Shown piece after piece: positions 13,851 to 15,181 of a stretch of 15,181 nucleotides of DNA (within the stretch, counting starts at the first letter, position 1; each line of letters starts with the position of its first letter). The position numbers and the translations under genes were made by a program. The DNA is from Thiohalobacter sp. (GTDB taxonomy: Bacteria > Pseudomonadota > Gammaproteobacteria > Thiohalobacterales > Thiohalobacteraceae), in NCBI GenBank assembly GCA_027030825.1, contig JALVEM010000079.1, positions 1 through 15,181 of the forward strand, in the 5' to 3' direction. Below the pieces are notes generated by a model. It searched no databases. It saw nothing but the letters and a program-made list of their open reading frames with translations, and was not told the origin of the DNA.

Positions 13851-15181
13851 TGAGCGTACATGCCGTCTTTCTTGTCACCAATCGGGGACTCGACCTCTGG
13901 CTGGTCAAGGGGCTCGCTCCGGCGCGGCACCTGGCCTTTTTCGCCGATGCCGACCGGGACGCCGATGCGCTCGTGGCGCTTGCACGCCGCATCGGTCGAT
14001 TCCATGTCCATGTGCTGGCGGACCTGGTCGAGGAAGACTTCAGGATAGAGAAGGTCGCCCGCCTGCATGGACGTGATCACAGGGCGCTCGTCGAACGCCA
14101 TCTGAAACGCGAGTTTCGAGACACTCCGTATCGCATGCTGTGCAGCCGATTCCGCGACGAATCCGACAGGCACAGGGAGACGCTCGTACTGTCCGGGATC
14201 ATTGCACCCGTTCAGGTCGATCGCTGGCTTCAGCCTCTCGAACAGGCCGGCTGTCGAATCACCGGTGTCTACAGTGTTTCCGACCTCTGCCGGAAGCTCT
14301 TCTCCCGGCTTCCCTCGCACTGGCGTCGGGGAACCCGCCTGCTGGCCACCCTGAATCGTCACGGAGGGCTCAGAATCTCTCTCTTCGATCAGGGCAGGTT
14401 GCGGTTCAGCCGCATGTCGTTGCACGACCCGCAGGAGATGCCCCTGCGCGATTTTCTGCACCAGGAGTTGCGTCGCAGCCGACGCTTCTATGAAAACCTG
14501 CGATTGGTGGCGCGTGGCAGTCTCCTGCAGTGTCTGTTCGTGGCCGCCGACGACAAGGGCGTCGAATCCGGAGAGATCGACGACGGTCTGTCGCTCGAGG
14601 TGGTTTCGGAATTCGGCATCGGTCTGCTGGCGCGACGCAGACGGCTGGAGGGGTTGCATGCGGATCCGTTGCTCTGCGAGTTGCTGGTCAGGTCGCCTCC
14701 GGACAGGGCCTATGCCAGCGATGCCCAAAGGCAGATGCGCAGGCAGCGGCAGATGACTCGTGTCGCCTGGCATGTGGCGACGGGATCTCTGGCGGCCTCC
14801 GTCGCCTATGCCGGACTCGTCGGCGTCGACATGAAGTCGATGGCACAGACAAGGCAGGCCCTGCAGGAAGCACGAACGCTGCTGGAATCCCAGCTTGAGC
14901 AGATGGAGGCAAAATCGCCGGAGTTTGCGGCGCCCGTGGATCTCATGGAGACTGCCGTCGCAACCGCTGCCGGGATCCATGCGCACAGAGGGGTGACGAT
15001 CCTCGATGTGCTGGGTCGGGTAGGGCGGGTGCTCGAGATGCACCCGGCCTTCCGGCTCAAGACGCTCGCCTGGCAGACTGCGGGAGAGAATGGTGCGGCC
15101 TCGGATGCGGCCGAACAGGGCGATCTGTCGGGACTGCTGCCCGATGCATCGAGGCATCGGGATCTCTCTGCAACGGATGTC
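13850..15181 (+). CDS. GspL-like pilus protein joining PilM-like and PilN-like parts (C-terminus outside window)
   Basis: The frame starts at the ATG overlapping the mshG stop and stays open for 444 codons to the window edge. Residues ~1-265 look like a degenerate actin-like PilM/GspL cytoplasmic domain: the VYSVSDL region, HGGLRISLFDQGRLRFSR (171-188) at the place of PilM's DIGAxxT...RDGxxxFxR strand pair, and SEFGIGLLARR (253-263) resembling PilM's closing AxGLALR. The Asp-Ile-Gly phosphate loop is absent (TLNRHGG instead), so ATP binding looks lost. A basic stretch (RRQRQ) leads into a single membrane helix (~305-325), a short coiled coil (~328-355), and a PilN-like periplasmic start (GVTILDVLGRVGRVLEMHP...LKTLAWQ). 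This is the GspL layout, and MshI/MshJ would be the msh counterparts. It was recognised by pattern only; confidence in the fold is moderate. Confidence 0.6.
   Translation, partial: MSVHAVFLVTNRGLDLWLVKGLAPARHLAFFADADRDADALVALARRIGRFHVHVLADLVEEDFRIEKVARLHGRDHRALVERHLKREFRDTPYRMLCSRFRDESDRHRETLVLSGIIAPVQVDRWLQPLEQAGCRITGVYSVSDLCRKLFSRLPSHWRRGTRLLATLNRHGGLRISLFDQGRLRFSRMSLHDPQEMPLRDFLHQELRRSRRFYENLRLVARGSLLQCLFVAADDKGVESGEIDDGLSLEVVSEFGIGLLARRRRLEGLHADPLLCELLVRSPPDRAYASDAQRQMRRQRQMTRVAWHVATGSLAASVAYAGLVGVDMKSMAQTRQALQEARTLLESQLEQMEAKSPEFAAPVDLMETAVATAAGIHAHRGVTILDVLGRVGRVLEMHPAFRLKTLAWQTAGENGAASDAAEQGDLSGLLPDASRHRDLSATDV

Overview
The window is GC-rich, densely coded DNA from a Gram-negative bacterium. 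The outer-membrane secretin, the inner-membrane MshE/MshG-type pilus machinery, the cytoplasmic peptidoglycan-recycling enzyme NagZ and the hpt-mtnP purine salvage pair point to a gammaproteobacterium. A Chromatiales- or Pseudomonas-like relative is my best guess, inferred from gene content only; no rRNA or marker gene is present to settle it. Nothing suggests recent transfer: there are no tRNAs, insertion sequences, CRISPR arrays or changes in composition.

Left half (1-5608, all + strand, gaps of at most 15 bases or stop/start overlaps): the end of a DppB/OppB-type permease, a DppC/OppC-type permease, nagZ, an MscS-family channel, a patatin-like phospholipase, a hypoxanthine-guanine phosphoribosyltransferase (hpt) and a methylthioinosine/methylthioadenosine-type phosphorylase (mtnP). 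The themes are cell-wall peptide import and recycling, membrane tension and lipid turnover, and recovery of the purine released from polyamine by-products. A convergent gene on the minus strand (5656-6108) encodes a secreted, His-rich glycine-zipper protein.

A 290-base divergent intergenic region (6109-6398) separates the halves. It carries a good sigma-54-type promoter (6354-6369), a possible IHF site and two pairs of helically phased direct repeats. The promoter would start transcription about 19 bases before the first gene of the right half.

Right half (6399-15181, + strand, tightly coupled): an MSHA-like type IV pilus / type II secretion-related assembly operon. In order it holds a GspA/MshM-type AAA ATPase fused to a membrane anchor and a SPOR-like domain, the lipoprotein secretin MshL, an MshN-like TPR protein with a GspB-like N-terminus, the MshE extension ATPase with a c-di-GMP-binding MshEN domain, the MshG platform protein, and a GspL-like protein that joins a degenerate PilM-like part to a PilN-like part and runs off the window. 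The order M-L-N-E-G followed by a PilM/PilN-type gene differs from the classical mshI-J-K-L-M-N-E-G order. No pilin or prepilin peptidase is visible, so whether it builds a pilus or secretes protein is undecided from this window. The combination of sigma-54 start control, c-di-GMP control of the motor ATPase and a SPOR-anchored secretin-assembly ATPase is the most interesting feature here.
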